NCBI GenBank assembly: GCA_027044005.1
Contig: JALUDK010000367.1
Span: 1 to 7,385 of the forward strand
Length of the DNA: 7,385 nucleotides
Reading direction: 5' to 3'
DNA from: Acidilobaceae archaeon
GTDB taxonomy: Archaea > Thermoproteota > Thermoprotei_A > Sulfolobales > Acidilobaceae
Below are positions 6,349-7,385 of this stretch, one piece after another. Within the stretch, counting starts at the first letter, position 1. The number at the start of each line of letters is the position of its first letter. A model generated the notes under the pieces. The model saw only the letters and a program-made list of their open reading frames with translations. It did not search any database and was not told where the DNA came from. Position numbers and translations under genes: made by a program.

Positions 6349-7143
6349 GTGGCTAGGTTCTACTCGGACAAGGAGCTCAGGGGCTCAACGGTTTACGACA
6401 GGCTAGGTCTAGCCTACGGCACCCTCCGAGGCGCCAGGGTGGAGGGCGGGAGCCTACTCCTCGAGATAGTAGTTAGGGCCAGTGGCAGGGTTGTAGACGT
6501 GGACATGCTGGGGAGGAGGCTCGGGATAAAGGGGCCAGTGGAGGAGCTGGTGGCCGAGGCCCGTAGGAGGGGCGTGGGGATCCCCTACCGGAGGATGGAG
6601 GGGGAGGTTGAGATGCTCAAGGGCCTAGTACCGGTCGAGGAGGTATGGGTAGCCGACTATAGCGAGGAGCTTGGCATGGGGGTTATACTACTATCCACGC
6701 CCAGGGAAGCCCGCTACAGGGGGCTACCCGAGGATTCCCCTAGGCCTAGACTGGTGCCCTTAGAGGAGGTGCATGGGAAGCCTGTAGTCAGCGTGGAGCG
6801 AGGCCTACTGGGCCTGGCTGAGGGCTACGTGATCGGCCCCGGGGAGCCGGGGCTCAGGGCGGTCCGGAGCCCGGGTGAGGAGGGATATGTAAACTGGCTC
6901 AAGTTCATGAATATGCTGAAGAAGATGGATAGAAGCCTATACGAGAGGCTGGCGGGGGTATACGATCCCCTGAGGCGTACAACCCTGCCGCTGGGGGAGC
7001 TGGAGAGGGTTAAGCCCCTCCTAACCGGGGAGGCATGGGACCTGCTGGAGGGCTTCATAGTCTACAGGCCTAGAAGGGGAGGCTTCACAGATATACCCTG
7101 GAGTAAGGTCCTAGCCCTGGGTGATGCAGTGGTTGTAGAGTAG
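6349..7143 (+). CDS. Putative two-domain PRC-barrel-like protein, function unknown
   Basis: This is a soluble, highly charged protein of 264 residues. I do not recognise a named orthologue. Residues 4-43 (YSDKELRGSTVYDRLGLAYG and after) follow the PRC-barrel pattern: a conserved LxGxxVYDxxG turn, then alternating strands. Residues 134-173 (VPLEEVHGKPVVS...GLAEGYVIG) look like a second copy. The C terminus, FTDIPWSKVLALGDAVVVE, resembles the closing strand of a PRC barrel. Between the barrel parts are helical inserts rich in Arg, Glu and Leu (about 57-90 and 180-240). PRC-barrel proteins act in RNA processing (RimM), photosynthetic reaction centres and, in archaea, cell division (CdpA/CdpB in haloarchaea); nothing here selects one of these roles. 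Start GTG 6349 is favoured by GGTG 6 bases upstream and by protein similarity beginning right after it; GTG 6340 is the alternative. Confidence 0.6.
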   Translation: MARFYSDKELRGSTVYDRLGLAYGTLRGARVEGGSLLLEIVVRASGRVVDVDMLGRRLGIKGPVEELVAEARRRGVGIPYRRMEGEVEMLKGLVPVEEVWVADYSEELGMGVILLSTPREARYRGLPEDSPRPRLVPLEEVHGKPVVSVERGLLGLAEGYVIGPGEPGLRAVRSPGEEGYVNWLKFMNMLKKMDRSLYERLAGVYDPLRRTTLPLGELERVKPLLTGEAWDLLEGFIVYRPRRGGFTDIPWSKVLALGDAVVVE

Positions 7144-7179
7144 CTGCATAGCATACCCTCCAGCTTCCCGGCCCCAAGA

Positions 7180-7192
7180 CCCATATTATGGG
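7180..7192. repeat. Perfect 13-base palindrome CCCATATTATGGG
   Basis: Two 6-base arms, CCCATA and TATGGG, flank a central T in the 67-base gap between the convergent stops of the PRC-like and ribbon-helix-helix genes. The symmetry suits binding by a dimeric regulator. An RNA hairpin would have a very tight loop. Between convergent gene ends, a boundary or terminator-associated role is also possible. Confidence 0.35.
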
Positions 7193-7210
7193 AGCAGGGA
7201 GGCCCCCGGG

Positions 7211-7354
7211 TTACTGTTGTAGCCCCCTCCTGAGGACCTCGTTAGCCACCCTTGACAGGGCCTTGACGGTCCCATACTTCCTAACGCTCTCCCGCACTAG
7301 GGCCTCATACACGTCGTCATCCAGGACTAGCGTGGTCCTTCTAGGCATACGCAT
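7211..7354 (-). CDS. Small ribbon-helix-helix protein, VapB-type antitoxin-like
   Basis: This is a 47-residue protein. It begins MRMPRRTTLVLDDDVYEALV and continues with a helix-turn-helix stretch ending VANEVLRRGLQQ. A basic N-terminal strand (PRRTTLVLDD), then helix (VYEALVRESVRKYG), turn, and second helix (KALSRVANEVL) is the ribbon-helix-helix plan of VapB/CopG DNA-binding antitoxins, which dimerise, repress their own promoter and neutralise a VapC RNase. The length is short but normal for crenarchaeal VapB proteins. An in-frame stop lies directly before ATG 7354; ATG 7348 is a second possible start. GAGGGG sits 8 bases upstream and a TATA-like ATATAC lies at the window edge. Nothing resembling VapC follows: the next gene downstream is the convergent PRC-like gene. 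It is thus either a solitary antitoxin or a small transcription factor. Confidence 0.75.
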   Translation of the reverse strand: MRMPRRTTLVLDDDVYEALVRESVRKYGTVKALSRVANEVLRRGLQQ

Positions 7355-7385
7355 CTACCATGCCCCTCTCTACTCAGTGTATATG

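Noticed and set aside
7351..7361. Alternative ATG at 7361-7359 for the small - strand gene
   Set aside because: It is in a different frame and ends after six codons; the chosen frame has an in-frame TAG just before ATG 7354.

Overview
The window looks like a piece of a hyperthermophilic crenarchaeal chromosome. Supporting signs are heavy AGG/AGA, ATA and CTA codon use in a GC-rich background, TATA-type promoters, GTG and TTG starts preceded by GGTG-type Shine-Dalgarno sequences, a split Cas3, and an archaeal-type Rieske/cytochrome b pair without cytochrome c1. A Desulfurococcales/Pyrodictiaceae-like source is my inference; no rRNA or other phylogenetic marker is present.

Left part (1-2674, + strand): the 3' end of a CRISPR-Cas type I operon. 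It holds the C-terminal part of the Cas3' helicase (cut by the window edge), a separate Cas3'' HD nuclease, and a Cas6-family crRNA-processing RAMP protein. The reading frames overlap by 4 and 8 bases, so they are almost certainly co-transcribed and translationally coupled. The Cascade genes and the CRISPR array must lie outside the window. The Cas6 has no histidine in its N-terminal two thirds, where the usual catalytic histidine would be.

Middle part (2675-5419): a roughly 200-base intergenic region with a possible small structured RNA, a strong TATA box and a small perfect hairpin near the predicted transcription start. It is followed by a two-gene respiratory operon: a Tat-exported Rieske iron-sulfur protein and a long cytochrome b of about 587 residues. 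Together these would form the core of a quinol-oxidising bc-type complex in the cytoplasmic membrane. The Rieske protein has a long insertion between its cluster-binding boxes and an extra C-terminal CxxC. The cytochrome b keeps both bis-histidine haem pairs, has PPWF where PEWY normally stands, and has extra C-terminal membrane helices.

Right part (5449-7385): a DUF58 protein on the - strand, convergent with cytochrome b and divergent from a + strand protein that looks like a double PRC-barrel. The two share a compact divergent promoter region. The DUF58 protein lacks an adjacent MoxR ATPase and its metal-binding DxSxS-like site is degraded. At the right edge lies a 47-residue ribbon-helix-helix protein on the - strand that resembles a VapB-type antitoxin. 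No toxin gene follows it in the window. A perfect 13-base palindrome sits between it and the PRC-like gene.

I see no completely new system. The points most worth checking are the DUF58/PRC-barrel divergent pair, the N-terminally histidine-free Cas6, the structured intergenic segment before the Rieske gene, and the solitary antitoxin-like gene.
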